Position numbers and translations under genes: made by a program
Assembly: GCF_003368325.1 (NCBI RefSeq)
Contig: NZ_CP031466.1
Span: forward strand, 2,914,001-2,978,000
Reading direction: 5' to 3'
Length of the DNA stretch: 64,000 nt
From: Paraburkholderia caffeinilytica
GTDB lineage: Bacteria; Pseudomonadota; Gammaproteobacteria; Burkholderiales; Burkholderiaceae
Shown: in pieces, positions 53,429 to 62,697 of the stretch
Position numbering within the stretch: the stretch's first letter is position 1
How the letters are laid out: each line of letters begins with the position of its first letter
The notes under the pieces: generated by a model
The model's database searches: none
Seen by the model: only the letters and a program-made list of their open reading frames with translations
Told to the model about the DNA's origin: nothing

Positions 53429-55381
53429 GTGATCCGTCGTCCTGCGCAATTTCTGGCCAATACGGTATTGGTTTTTTCCGTGGCGCTACTGATCGCCGCG
53501 GCTGTCTGGTACATCGGAACGGACGGCACGCACACAACCGGCGACGTCGTCCATCTCACGCAGGCCGAATGGCAGAGCACCGATGCGCCGGATTTTGCCG
53601 CGCCGCCGACGTCGTTCGACAGCCGCACGCTGCCGGGTTCGTGGCAACACGCAACGCTGCCCACCGCTTTGCCGTCGAACTCACCGGGTACTGCCCATGC
53701 AACGCCCGATATCCGTACGACATGGGTCAGGCTACCCGTATCGGGATTGCACGCCGCCGCAGGTCCGTTGGCGCTGTACATCAGCCGCATCAAGACAGAC
53801 GGCACGATCGCGGTGTATGCGGACGGCCGCCTGGTGCATCGCGCGCAACAGCAAGGTCCACTGTGGAACAGCCTGTTCACGCCGCTGTGGATCACGCTGG
53901 ATCGCGACGCCGGCGACGCGCCGTTGCGCGAGATCCTGATCCGTATCGAGCACACGCCCGAAAACCGGGTGGCCGTCGCCACGCTGTGGGCAGGGCCCAC
54001 CGACGCACTGCGAGGCCGCTACTACATGCGCCAATGGTTGCAGCGCGAACTTCCGGCAATGCTCAGCGCGTCGTTCCTCTGCGTCGGCATCTTCGCGCTG
54101 TTTGTCTGGTTCAACCGCCGTCAGGAAACCGGCTATCTGATCTTTTTCAACCTCTCAGCCACCTCTTTTGTCGGCCACCTGCACTACTACGCCAGCCTGC
54201 CGATCACCAGCGACTGGTTTGCGTGGCTCACGATCAACGCCCTGTTCTGGCTGACGCTGGTCGTGCATTTCTTCCTGTGCACGATGCATGGACGGCCGCT
54301 CAGGATACTGACCTGGACCATCGCGAGCGTCACCGTCCTGATTACCGTACTGACGCTGCCCGTGGTTGCCGTATTGCCGGTGCTCCCCAGCACGCCCATC
54401 GTCGTGCCGCTGATTTACGCCGTTGCCGTCCTGATGGCGACGATAGTCGGCTTTGTCGGCGTGCTCAGTGCGTGGCGCCGGTCGCGCGAAGCGCGGCTGT
54501 TGGCGGCAGGCGTCGGCGTCTGCACGCTGCTGGGCATAACCGACTGGATGATGCACAACAACGTCCTCAGTCCGGAAGGGTGGTTTCTCGGGGCCTACAT
54601 GAATGCCGTCACGTTCGGCGTCTGCGGGCTGCTCATGGTCCGGCGCTATGTCAACGCCATCAGCGAAGTCGAGCAGAGCAATGCGAACCTTGCGCAGCGC
54701 CTGAAAGAGCGCGAAGCCGAACTCGAACTCAGTCACCAGCGGATACGCGAGGCGGAGTTGCTGCAAACAATCAGCGACGAACGCCGCCGCCTGATGCAGG
54801 ATATGCATGATGGGCTCGGGTCGTCGCTGATCAGTGCGATCCGCTCCGTCGATCGGGGAGGCGCAAGCGATATCGACGTGTCGCACATCCTCAAGAGTTG
54901 TCTCGACGACCTCAAGCTGACAATCGATTCAATGGAGCCCGTCGAAGCCGACCTGCTGCTGTTGCTCGCCACCCTGCGATTCCGGCTGGAACCGCGGCTG
55001 GAGGGCACGGGCATCACCCTGCTGTGGGAGGTACGGGAGCTGCCCACGCTGGCGTGGCTCGATCCCAGCAGCGCGCTGCATATCCTGCGCATCGTGCAGG
55101 AGAGCATTGCCAACGTCCTGCACCACACCCATGCGAGCGAGATCCGGGTCAGCACCGCAGTGGACACGGCGGGCGTACAAGTCATCGTGGAAGACAACGG
55201 ACAGGGCTTCGATGTCGAAACCGTTTCGGGCGCAACCAAAGGACGCGGTCTGCACAATCAGATGCGCCGTGCCCGGGCTCTCGACGGAACCGTTTCCTGG
55301 CACTCGGGCGCGCGGGGCACCCGCTTCACGCTTTGGCTTCCGTTGGAACGCAACGCGCAAGCGGCACAGACAAGCGCGTAA
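53429..55381 (+). CDS. Sensor histidine kinase 2 (NarX/DesK-type, extracytoplasmic sensor)
   Basis: 650 residues from a GTG at 53429 with GGGAAGG seven bases upstream; the paralogue at 33335 begins at the same aligned residue. Layout as in kinase 1: TM1, jelly-roll-like periplasmic domain (GSWQHATLP, IAVYADGRLVHRAQQQ), multiple transmembrane helices, coiled coil, phosphoacceptor DMHDGLGSS, HATPase with QESIANVLHH and DNGQGFD. The 3' 700 bases align to kinase 1 at a fixed offset of 20091 with no indels, whereas the sensor domain has diverged. This indicates different ligands feeding similar kinase cores. Confidence 0.9.
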   Translation: MIRRPAQFLANTVLVFSVALLIAAAVWYIGTDGTHTTGDVVHLTQAEWQSTDAPDFAAPPTSFDSRTLPGSWQHATLPTALPSNSPGTAHATPDIRTTWVRLPVSGLHAAAGPLALYISRIKTDGTIAVYADGRLVHRAQQQGPLWNSLFTPLWITLDRDAGDAPLREILIRIEHTPENRVAVATLWAGPTDALRGRYYMRQWLQRELPAMLSASFLCVGIFALFVWFNRRQETGYLIFFNLSATSFVGHLHYYASLPITSDWFAWLTINALFWLTLVVHFFLCTMHGRPLRILTWTIASVTVLITVLTLPVVAVLPVLPSTPIVVPLIYAVAVLMATIVGFVGVLSAWRRSREARLLAAGVGVCTLLGITDWMMHNNVLSPEGWFLGAYMNAVTFGVCGLLMVRRYVNAISEVEQSNANLAQRLKEREAELELSHQRIREAELLQTISDERRRLMQDMHDGLGSSLISAIRSVDRGGASDIDVSHILKSCLDDLKLTIDSMEPVEADLLLLLATLRFRLEPRLEGTGITLLWEVRELPTLAWLDPSSALHILRIVQESIANVLHHTHASEIRVSTAVDTAGVQVIVEDNGQGFDVETVSGATKGRGLHNQMRRARALDGTVSWHSGARGTRFTLWLPLERNAQAAQTSA

Positions 55382-55543
55382 CTTGTACTGTTAACTTTTA
55401 TCAAATAACATGCCGTCCGAGGAAAATCCGTCAACGGCATCGCCGTATTGCCCGTTTAAGGAGAATCGGCGAATCACTCGCCGTGCGTAGTCACTGCGGC
55501 GACAGGCCAGGTGCATTGATCGAGTTCTATTTCGGAGTACGGT

Positions 55544-55807
55544 ATGAAATATCCCCTCTTGGCAGCGTTGGTCGCGAGCCTCGGAATTGGCCTATCGGGC
55601 GCAGCCAACGCCGTCAACGTGGACATCAATATCGGCACGCCTGCCCCTGTAGTCGTGGCCCCCGTCGTTATTCAACAAGGCTGGCACGGCGACCGGTATT
55701 GGGATGGTCACCGCTATTGGGAACGCGAGGAATGGGAGGAACATCACCATCACCACGGCGACCATGACCACTGCCCTCCGGGACACGCCAAAAAGGGCGA
55801 ATGCTGA
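55544..55807 (+). CDS. Small exported histidine-rich protein
   Basis: 87 residues after a GGAG site. A signal peptide (LLAALVASLGIGLSGAANA) precedes a short mature chain: VNVDINIGTPAPVVVAPVV, aromatic GDRYWDGHRYWEREEWEE, then a run of five His followed by GDHDHCPPGH and a terminal Cys. The mature protein is reminiscent of YpeC/DUF2502-type proteins, but that link is weak. The His/Cys tail suggests binding of zinc, copper or nickel in the periplasm. A strong terminator follows at 55837. Confidence 0.72.
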   Translation: MKYPLLAALVASLGIGLSGAANAVNVDINIGTPAPVVVAPVVIQQGWHGDRYWDGHRYWEREEWEEHHHHHGDHDHCPPGHAKKGEC

Positions 55808-55836
55808 CAACGTCGCATCGCAGCCAACATGCTGAT

Positions 55837-55862
55837 ACGGGCCTCACGGCCCGTTTTCTTTT
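55837..55862 (+). terminator. Rho-independent terminator after the His-rich protein gene
   Basis: Perfect seven-base stem ACGGGCC / GGCCCGT with loop TCAC, followed by TTTCTTTT. It lies 30 bases after the stop at 55807 and is the clearest intrinsic terminator in the window. Confidence 0.9.
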
Positions 55863-55955
55863 GTATGAGCAAAAGGCAGCAACGGGCCGCTATCAGTGAA
55901 ACGCGAGCGGTCGATTTCGGCGCGCAATCCGGATGTTGCACGCCGAAGTCTCCTG

Positions 55956-57056
55956 CTATCGATTGCCGGATTGATGAGCAACGACGGCGCGCGTCACGTG
56001 CGCCAGCAGGTTGTCGACATCCTCAATCGTGGTAGAGAAGGACGTCACGAACCGCACAACGTTTTGTTCCCAACGATCGTGATAGAACCCGAATCCCGCC
56101 TGAAGCAGCGCCTGGATCGCCGTGGCGGGCAATCGACAAAAGACGATGTTGGCCTCGGTCGCGCCGAGCACCTCGACGCCGCCCAATCCCCCCAATCCCG
56201 CGAGTCCCCGGCTTAGGCGCTGCGCGGCGTCGTTGGCCTGGCGTGCGTTGCGCAACCAGAGATCGTCGCTCAAGTACGCGTCGATCTGTGCCGAAAGAAA
56301 GCGCATCTTCGAGAACAGATGGCCCGCACGCTTGCGGCGGTAGCCCATTTCGGGTGCAAGCGATGCATCGAACAGCACGATCGCTTCCGCTGCGAACACA
56401 CCGTTCTTGGTCGCGCCGAACGACAAGGCATCGACCCCGGCCTTCCATGTCATCTCCGCAGGAGAACAACCGAGGGATACGAGCGCATTGGCGAATCGCG
56501 AACCGTCCATATGAAGCTTGATGGAGGACGCCTTGCAGACCTCCGCCAGCGCTCCGATCTCGTCCAGTGTGTACACGCCGCCCTCTTCCGTCGCCTGAGT
56601 GATGCTCGCGCACGACGGCTGCGTGGAATGTACGTCGCCCACCTTCACGCGAGCCGCGCTCCGAAGACTTGCGGGGCTCATCCTGGCAAATTGCCCATCC
56701 ACGGCGACCAGCTTCGCGCCATTCGTGAAGGACGCGGGGGCACCACATTCGTCGTTGTTGATATGGCTCGCCGGATGGCAATAGATGTTGCCCCAAGGCG
56801 GCGTCATCGCGCTCAGGCATAGCGCGTTGGCGGCGGTGCCGGTCGGCACGAGAAACACGTCGACCTCGCGCTCGAAGATTTCGCTCAGTTTGCGTTCGAC
56901 GCGAGCAGTAAGGTCGTCCGCTCCGTACGGGCTCGCTTGCCCGGCGCTGCTCGCCGCAATGGCTTCAACGACCTCTGGCGACGCGCCCGCGATGTTATCG
57001 CTCGTAAAACCCAGAGCCGGCGCCCTCGCACCCTGTGGCCGATCACTACTGTCCAT
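55956..57056 (-). CDS. Low-specificity L-threonine aldolase
   Basis: 366 residues from the ATG at 57056 (GAGG eight bases upstream); the longer frame to 57107 is less likely. PLP fold type [19 protein letters not shown] at the start, [37 protein letters not shown], His in [23 protein letters not shown] (Asp binding the PLP pyridine) and the PLP-binding Lys in SFGATKNGV. It cleaves L-threonine or L-allo-threonine to glycine and acetaldehyde and may act on other beta-hydroxy amino acids. The AraC regulator gene lies upstream on the same strand. Confidence 0.88.
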   Translation of the reverse strand: MDSSDRPQGARAPALGFTSDNIAGASPEVVEAIAASSAGQASPYGADDLTARVERKLSEIFEREVDVFLVPTGTAANALCLSAMTPPWGNIYCHPASHINNDECGAPASFTNGAKLVAVDGQFARMSPASLRSAARVKVGDVHSTQPSCASITQATEEGGVYTLDEIGALAEVCKASSIKLHMDGSRFANALVSLGCSPAEMTWKAGVDALSFGATKNGVFAAEAIVLFDASLAPEMGYRRKRAGHLFSKMRFLSAQIDAYLSDDLWLRNARQANDAAQRLSRGLAGLGGLGGVEVLGATEANIVFCRLPATAIQALLQAGFGFYHDRWEQNVVRFVTSFSTTIEDVDNLLAHVTRAVVAHQSGNR

Positions 57057-57209
57057 TCTCGTATCCTCAACTCGACGGGTGGAGAACTTCCCCCCTGATT
57101 GGCGCATCGTATGTCGAGTGAGGGCGGCGGACTTGTAAAAAATTGATCGATCGTCAAGCTGCGGCGCGAGGTGGCGCCGAACCTCGTGCTTTGCCGGCGA
57201 TTGCGCGGC

Positions 57210-58025
57210 TCACGCCCTGTAGCACGACGGCGCGACGCCGTATGCCTGCCGGAAAGCGCGATTGAAGTGGCTTTGATCGTAGAAACCCACTTCCTGCGCG
57301 ACTGTCGCGATCGCCTGCGAGCTTCGCGACAAAAGCGCACAAGCCCGCTCGAGACGAAGACGGAGCAACCACGCGTGGGGCGTCATCCCGATGGTCTGCT
57401 TGAATTGCTTGAGGAACTGGAACCTGCCGAGTGAGCACAAGGCGGCCAGTTCGTCGAGCGTGATCTTGTCGCTGAGATGACTGAAGCAGTAGTCTTTGAC
57501 GCGTTGCCATTGAATGCGCGAAAGCGAGCCTTGTACCGTTTCAGGCACGATCGCCCGCGATTGGCTCAACAGGCGTTCGAGCAACGTGAGCCATTCCGTC
57601 TGCATCTCAACACTGCTTGGGGTGTCGCATCGCCGCATCGCATCGTGCAGACGAAGAAGATGGCCCGCGAGCAACGGGTCCTCAAGCAAGGCCCCGGCGA
57701 ATTCCGGCTCCCGATGAAGGCCGCCGATCTCCTCCGCCACGCTTGCCATGAGTTCCTGCGAAAGACGGAATGTCTTGAGCGTGGATTGGCTGCCGTCCAC
57801 CGTAATTCCATCGTGAATCTCGCCAGGCGGCATCAGAACGATGGACCCGGGTCCATGCAGAACCGTCTTTCCGTTGACCCGCTGACGCTGAACCCCGTCC
57901 GTGACCAGCCCAACGTGTAAATCGAGGTGGAAATGGCGGTCGAAACTGAAATCCGCAAAGCGTGCGGTACTCAGCACCAGGCCGGGTATCTCGGACACTT
58001 GCCGGAATTGGACATTCTCAGTCAT
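57210..58025 (-). CDS. AraC-family regulator with cupin-type sensor domain
   Basis: 271 residues from the ATG at 58025; the open frame extends further upstream but without coding character. The N-terminal AraC-like cupin (about 1-110) has HFHLDLHVGLVTDGVQ and GPGSIVLMPPGEIHDG. The C-terminal two-HTH domain (about 170-270) has ITLDELAALCSLGRFQFLKQFKQTIGMTPHAWLLRLRLERACALL and TVAQEVGFYDQSHFNRAFRQAYGVAPSCYR, a full AraC signature. It lies 153 bases upstream of the threonine aldolase gene on the same strand and may regulate it or another amino-acid gene. Confidence 0.87.
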   Translation of the reverse strand: MTENVQFRQVSEIPGLVLSTARFADFSFDRHFHLDLHVGLVTDGVQRQRVNGKTVLHGPGSIVLMPPGEIHDGITVDGSQSTLKTFRLSQELMASVAEEIGGLHREPEFAGALLEDPLLAGHLLRLHDAMRRCDTPSSVEMQTEWLTLLERLLSQSRAIVPETVQGSLSRIQWQRVKDYCFSHLSDKITLDELAALCSLGRFQFLKQFKQTIGMTPHAWLLRLRLERACALLSRSSQAIATVAQEVGFYDQSHFNRAFRQAYGVAPSCYRA

Positions 58026-58205
58026 TGAACAGGGAGCGATGGCACGTGTTGGCGGATGTCGGCAAAGTATAACGCTGCCCATTCCGGCTTGAATCGGGGC
58101 ACGTTTGACCCGAAATCGACGCGCCTGGGACTTGTCCGCCGTGGCGGCGTGGCTCAAACTACGGCGCTTGTGGGAGAGCCCTCCCGATCAAGGCTTACAC
58201 CATCC

Positions 58206-58724
58206 GTGACGCACTCCGATCCACTCCAATGCCTTCCTGACCTTCTTGAACCGGGTTTATCGGTGGTGTTTTGCGGAATAAATCCGGGCGCCCTTGCAGC
58301 ATCCACCGGACACCACTTTGCCGGCCGGGGCAATCGGTTCTGGCGGACCCTTCATCTGGCGGGTTTTACGCCTGAGCAGATTTCTCCCGAGGACGATCGC
58401 ACGCTCCTGCAGTACGGTTGTGGCCTGACAACCGTGGTCTCGCGTCCTACCGCACGAGCGGATGAACTATCGCAATGGGAGTTCAAGGCGGCTGCGGCGG
58501 AATTCGAGCAGAAGATTGAACGATATGCGCCGCAATGCGTTGCCTTCCTCGGGAAGACGGCGCTCTCCGCGATGTCGGGCACGCGCGAGATCCACTGGGG
58601 CCTGCAACCGGCGACGTTCGGCGGCGCCCGCGCATGGGTGTTGCCCAACCCCAGCGGCCTCAACCGGACATTCAGCCTCGACGCACTAGTGACTGCCTAC
58701 CGGGAACTACGTCTCGCAGAATAG
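58206..58724 (+). CDS. mug: Mismatch-specific uracil/thymine-DNA glycosylase (Mug)
   Basis: 172 residues from a GTG at 58206, close to the length of E. coli Mug; upstream codons in the open frame lack coding character, so the exact start is uncertain. Motif 1 is GINPGALAAS with GHHFAGRGNRFWRTLHLAGFTPE. Motif 2 is NPSGLNRTFS. Together these define the MUG/TDG branch of the uracil-DNA glycosylase superfamily, with Asn of GINPG positioning the water. It removes U or ethenocytosine opposite G. It stands alone, divergent from the AraC regulator. Confidence 0.88.
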   Translation: MTHSDPLQCLPDLLEPGLSVVFCGINPGALAASTGHHFAGRGNRFWRTLHLAGFTPEQISPEDDRTLLQYGCGLTTVVSRPTARADELSQWEFKAAAAEFEQKIERYAPQCVAFLGKTALSAMSGTREIHWGLQPATFGGARAWVLPNPSGLNRTFSLDALVTAYRELRLAE

Positions 58725-58778
58725 CAACCCGCCAACCAGCAACAATATCGACACGGCGAAGGTAAATAGCTTCGTCAT
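58707..58778 (-). CDS. Possible 23-residue hydrophobic peptide
   Basis: A short frame starting at an ATG at 58778, reading MTKLFTFAVSILLLVGG and ending LLFCET, 33 bases after the GH42 stop on the same strand. Almost all residues are hydrophobic, as in single-span small membrane proteins. Only a weak GGGA lies upstream, and it overlaps the end of mug. Chance occurrence cannot be excluded. Confidence 0.25.
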   Translation of the reverse strand: MTKLFTFAVSILLLVGGLLFCET

Positions 58779-58810
58779 GTTTTGTCCCGGCTGTATCGGC
58801 GAATGGCCTC

Positions 58811-60793
58811 TCACTCAAGCAGCAACACCTCAACACCCATTGGCTCCAGGACGAACGGTTGCGCAATTGAATGACCAGTAAGTGCGCTACGGGCATCCGC
58901 CACCGGAAGTTGGACCTCGTTCGCGTTGTTCGTGAGGTTAAGCACGAACAACAGACGTTTCCCATTGCCGGATCGAACCGACAGTTCCACGCCTGCCGGC
59001 AGATTGTTGAAGACGGCAAGATCAAGGTCCGCTGCGATGTCCCCAATCAACGTCCGATAACCGTGATCATCCAATACGCTGCCGATGTAGTAGGCCGTGC
59101 CTCGTCCATACGCGTTCCGTGTGATGGCGGCGCGCTGAGCGAAGAAATCCGTTGAGTAGACCGCGATCGTTTCGGCCGTCGTGGGGGACAGAATGTCACA
59201 CCATTGCGAACAGGTCGTGTCTAACTTCCCATGCAATATCAGACCCTGTCGATCGTTCCCCACCGGGTCATACTCGTCGACAACCGCCCCCACTACATCG
59301 GTCAGAGCACCGGGCAACGACGTAGGCAGGCAGACATTGTTCATGTTCTTCACGCCGCTACGCGTAGTGAAAATCACGGTCCCGCCCTGGGCGACGTAAT
59401 TGCGCAGCTTCTCCACCACCGCCTCATTTTCGAGGAACAGGAACGGCGCGACGACCAGACGATAGCGGTCAATATCGGAGGTCCAGTTGATCACGTCAGT
59501 ACCGATGCCCAGCCGGAGAAAGGCCCGGTGGAGTTGCTTGAAGTTAGCCAGGTAATCGAATCCGTCCGCTTGCGGCTGAATCTTCAGTGCGTTCAATTGT
59601 TCGTGCGAAAACAGCATGGCGACGTCATTGATCACGCTTGTGCCATCCAGCAACGGAGATAGCCGCCGTACTTCTTCACTGAAGCGGACAAACTCCTCGA
59701 AGCGGCGTCCCGGCTTGCCATGGTGGTCGTGCAGTCCGTGCCAGAACTGTTCCGCGCCGATGCGTGCGGTGCGCCAGCGAAACTGCACGATGGTGTCCGC
59801 ACCACGCGCCACGCTCTGCCACGCGTGGGCGCGAATCATGCCGGGATACGGCATGCGCGACATCGGATGCCAGCAGCCGGGCGTGCCGCTCAGTTGCTCC
59901 ATGACCCAGAAGTTCTTCTGCTTGATGCCGCGCGTGAGGTCGAGCGTCAGCGCGCCATGATAGACCCGCGCCTTGCTGTCATTCGCGAGGTCGGTGCTCG
60001 GGTAGTAGTCCACCGAGGCGAAGTCCATGCTGTCGAACAGATCGTAGTAGTCGTTGACGACCGGATAGCCCCACAGATTGTGCGTAATGAACTGTCCGCT
60101 GCAGTTTTCCCGAATGAGCCGGGCCTGAAAGCGATTGAAATCGGCGACGGAATCCGAACAGAAGCGGTGATAGTCGAGCAGATAGGACGGGTTCAGATAA
60201 GGCGATCCGCCAAGCGGCGTCGTAATCTGGGACCAGTCGCTATATTCGCCGCTCCACACCACCGTGCCCCATTCGCGATTGAGCGTGTCGAGATCGCCGT
60301 ATTTGCGCTGCACCCAAAGCCGGAAATCGCTATTGGCCGCGTCGCTGTGACTGTCATTGCCGATCATCTCGTTGTCGGTCTGCCAGCCAATCACGTGAGG
60401 GTTCCTGCCATAGTGCCGGGTCAGCTTTTCCACGATGATTTGCGTGTAGCGCCGCAACGATGGACTGTTATAGCAACGATGCAGGCGCACACCGGGGTAC
60501 ATCGGCTGCCGCTTGCTGTCCAACGGCAGGATGTCGGGACACTTGGCGACGAGCCAGTTCGGCGGCGTTGCCGTCGGCGTGCCGATCACCACCTGAATGC
60601 CATATCGTCCCAGGGTGTCGATCGCCGCATCGAGCCATGCGAAGTCGAACTCTCCTTCCTTGGGTTCGAGACGGGACCAGGCGAATTCCGCAAGGCGAAC
60701 CAGCGTGATGCCCCCGCCCTGCATGCGCTGCGCATCTTCTTCCCAGATAGTCGAGTCCCAATGCTCGGGGTAATAGTCGACGCCGACCTTCAT
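58811..60793 (-). CDS. Beta-galactosidase, glycoside hydrolase family 42
   Basis: 660 residues from the ATG at 60793 (GAGGAA upstream). The TIM-barrel domain opens VGVDYYPEHWDSTIWEEDAQRM. Acid/base Glu is in WQTDNEMIG and the nucleophile Glu in NFWVMEQLSG. A beta-galactosidase trimerisation domain (about 395-600) and a small C-terminal sheet (ending LEPMGVEVLLLE) complete the GH42 plan. There is no signal peptide, so the enzyme is cytosolic and acts on imported oligosaccharides such as beta-galactosides. Last known gene of the sugar-uptake operon. Confidence 0.92.
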   Translation of the reverse strand: MKVGVDYYPEHWDSTIWEEDAQRMQGGGITLVRLAEFAWSRLEPKEGEFDFAWLDAAIDTLGRYGIQVVIGTPTATPPNWLVAKCPDILPLDSKRQPMYPGVRLHRCYNSPSLRRYTQIIVEKLTRHYGRNPHVIGWQTDNEMIGNDSHSDAANSDFRLWVQRKYGDLDTLNREWGTVVWSGEYSDWSQITTPLGGSPYLNPSYLLDYHRFCSDSVADFNRFQARLIRENCSGQFITHNLWGYPVVNDYYDLFDSMDFASVDYYPSTDLANDSKARVYHGALTLDLTRGIKQKNFWVMEQLSGTPGCWHPMSRMPYPGMIRAHAWQSVARGADTIVQFRWRTARIGAEQFWHGLHDHHGKPGRRFEEFVRFSEEVRRLSPLLDGTSVINDVAMLFSHEQLNALKIQPQADGFDYLANFKQLHRAFLRLGIGTDVINWTSDIDRYRLVVAPFLFLENEAVVEKLRNYVAQGGTVIFTTRSGVKNMNNVCLPTSLPGALTDVVGAVVDEYDPVGNDRQGLILHGKLDTTCSQWCDILSPTTAETIAVYSTDFFAQRAAITRNAYGRGTAYYIGSVLDDHGYRTLIGDIAADLDLAVFNNLPAGVELSVRSGNGKRLLFVLNLTNNANEVQLPVADARSALTGHSIAQPFVLEPMGVEVLLLE

Positions 60794-60863
60794 AAGGGTT
60801 TCCTCAGTGGTGAGAATGGGTGTCTGGCGCAATGCGTCAGACCGAAACGGCATAAACCGGTCT

Positions 60864-61715
60864 TCAGCCCTTGGTGGCCCCGAACGTCAGACCGGCCACG
60901 AAGTGCCTTTGCATGGCAAAGAAAATCAGTACCGACGGCAATGCCGCGAGCAGCGAGCCGGCGGAGACGAGGTTCCACGCAGTCGTCCACTGCCCCTGCA
61001 ACGCGGCGACGCCGACGGTCAGCGGCGCCGCGTGATCGCCTTGCGTGAGACAGAGTGCCCAGAAGTAGTCGTTCCACACGAATGTGAAGACGAGGACGGC
61101 GAGGGCTGCGAGTGCGGGACGTATCAGCGGCAACACGATTCTGTAAAAGAGCTGCCATTCGCTCGCGCCTTCCACGCGCGCCGCTTCGACGAGTTCGTAG
61201 GGCAACTCCTTGATGAAATTGCGCAGGAAAAGCGTGCAGAAGCCGGTCTGAAACGACAGGTGAAACAGGATCAGTCCGCCTACCGAGTTGAATAGACCGA
61301 GCTTCAAAGTCAGGTCGCGAACCGGAATCATCAGCACCTGGATCGGTACGAAGTTGCCGGCCACAAAGGTCGCGAGCACCGCTGCATTGCCCTTGAACGG
61401 ATACGTGGCGAGTGCGAAGCCCGCCATGGCGGACAGCACGATTGCTCCGATGACCGAAGGGAACGTGATGAGACAGCTGTTCCACGCATAGTGCAGCATC
61501 GGCGAGTCGACCAGAACGGTTCGATAGTTTGTCAGTGCTGCAAATTGATGCGGCCAGCCCCAATAGTTGCCCTGCAATAATTCATCCGATGAGCGAATGG
61601 ACGTGACCAGCACGGCAAGCAGGGGCAACAGCCACACAGCCAGGGCAATGGGCAGAGAAACCTTGTAAAACGTGCGATTGGCTGGTTTCCAATGGGCGAT
61701 CGGTAACGGATACAT
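60864..61715 (-). CDS. Carbohydrate ABC transporter permease (MalG type)
   Basis: 283 residues from the ATG at 61715 (ACGGAG eight bases upstream). Six transmembrane helices, with the EAA loop EAARVEGASEWQLFYRIVLPLIRPALAA. The C-terminus ends RHFVAGLTFGATKG, typical of MalG-like CUT1 permeases. It pairs with the permease at 61730, 14 bases upstream, and the binding protein at 62698. Confidence 0.92.
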   Translation of the reverse strand: MYPLPIAHWKPANRTFYKVSLPIALAVWLLPLLAVLVTSIRSSDELLQGNYWGWPHQFAALTNYRTVLVDSPMLHYAWNSCLITFPSVIGAIVLSAMAGFALATYPFKGNAAVLATFVAGNFVPIQVLMIPVRDLTLKLGLFNSVGGLILFHLSFQTGFCTLFLRNFIKELPYELVEAARVEGASEWQLFYRIVLPLIRPALAALAVLVFTFVWNDYFWALCLTQGDHAAPLTVGVAALQGQWTTAWNLVSAGSLLAALPSVLIFFAMQRHFVAGLTFGATKG

Positions 61716-61729
61716 GGACGCTCCGTGAA

Positions 61730-62605
61730 TCAGTGGTCGGTACGCAACAGGCGGCGCAATTGGTAAGCGATGAAAACCAGCATGATCAGGAACAGCACGA
61801 CCGCGATCGCCGCTGAATAGCCGTAACGGAAATACTTGATCGCCTGGTCGTACATGAAGTACGCGAGCACGGTTGAGCTGTCGAACGGTCCACCGCCGGT
61901 CATCACGGAGATCAGATCGAAGCTGCGCAGCGCACCGATAATGGTCAGCGTGACCGCCATGAACGTGGCCGGCCGCAGTTGCGGCAGCACCACGTGCCAC
62001 AGCAGGCTCCAGCCGCGCGCGCCCTCCAGGCGCCCTGCTTCGATCACCTCGGGATTGATGCCCGTCAGGCCGGTGAGAAAGAGAATCATGCAGAACGGAA
62101 TCTGCACCCAGAGCGCGGCAGCGATGATGCCGAAGGTGGCCATGTGCTCGTTGCCGAGTACGGGAATGCCGTGCCCCACGAGCACCTTCAGCAGACCGAA
62201 GGCGGGATCGTAGAACCAGCTGAACACCAGCCCCACCACGACGCCTGGAATCACAAAAGGCGCAAAAAACAGCGATTTTGCAAGACGAATGCCGCGCATC
62301 GCCTGATTCAGGTAGAGCGCAAAGGCGAGCCCGGCCGGCGGCGCGAGCAAGGTCAACGCGAGCCACAGCAGATTGTTCCCGAGTGCGGTGTAGAAGGTAT
62401 CCGAGTGAAATAGCTCGCGATAATTGGCGAGCCCCACAAAGCTGCTCGGTCCCACACCGTCCCAGTTATAAAAGCTAAGCAGCACGCTGCGCACGATCGG
62501 ATAGATGACGTACGCCGTGAACATCAGGCATGCGGGCGCCAGAAACAGCAGCGCGGCGCGGCGGCGGCGCCGCGCGAGCGGAGACGCAACGTTGGATGCA
62601 GACAT
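61730..62605 (-). CDS. Carbohydrate ABC transporter permease (MalF/UgpA type)
   Basis: 291 residues from the ATG at 62605. An Arg-rich N-terminus (ARRRRRAALLFLAPACLMFTAYVIYPIVRSVLLSF) precedes six transmembrane helices. The EAA loop is EAGRLEGARGWSLLWHVVLPQLRPATF, followed by SFDLISVMTGGGPFDSSTVLAYFMYDQAIKY, the CUT1 signature. Second gene of the uptake operon, 92 bases after the binding protein. Confidence 0.92.
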   Translation of the reverse strand: MSASNVASPLARRRRRAALLFLAPACLMFTAYVIYPIVRSVLLSFYNWDGVGPSSFVGLANYRELFHSDTFYTALGNNLLWLALTLLAPPAGLAFALYLNQAMRGIRLAKSLFFAPFVIPGVVVGLVFSWFYDPAFGLLKVLVGHGIPVLGNEHMATFGIIAAALWVQIPFCMILFLTGLTGINPEVIEAGRLEGARGWSLLWHVVLPQLRPATFMAVTLTIIGALRSFDLISVMTGGGPFDSSTVLAYFMYDQAIKYFRYGYSAAIAVVLFLIMLVFIAYQLRRLLRTDH

Positions 62606-62697
62606 GATTCGACTCGATAAAGCGCGCGTCGAGCGCGCACTCGGTGAAAGCGTATCGCCGCAGCGGAGGCGCAGACCGCATCCGCTGCGCAGGCTCA

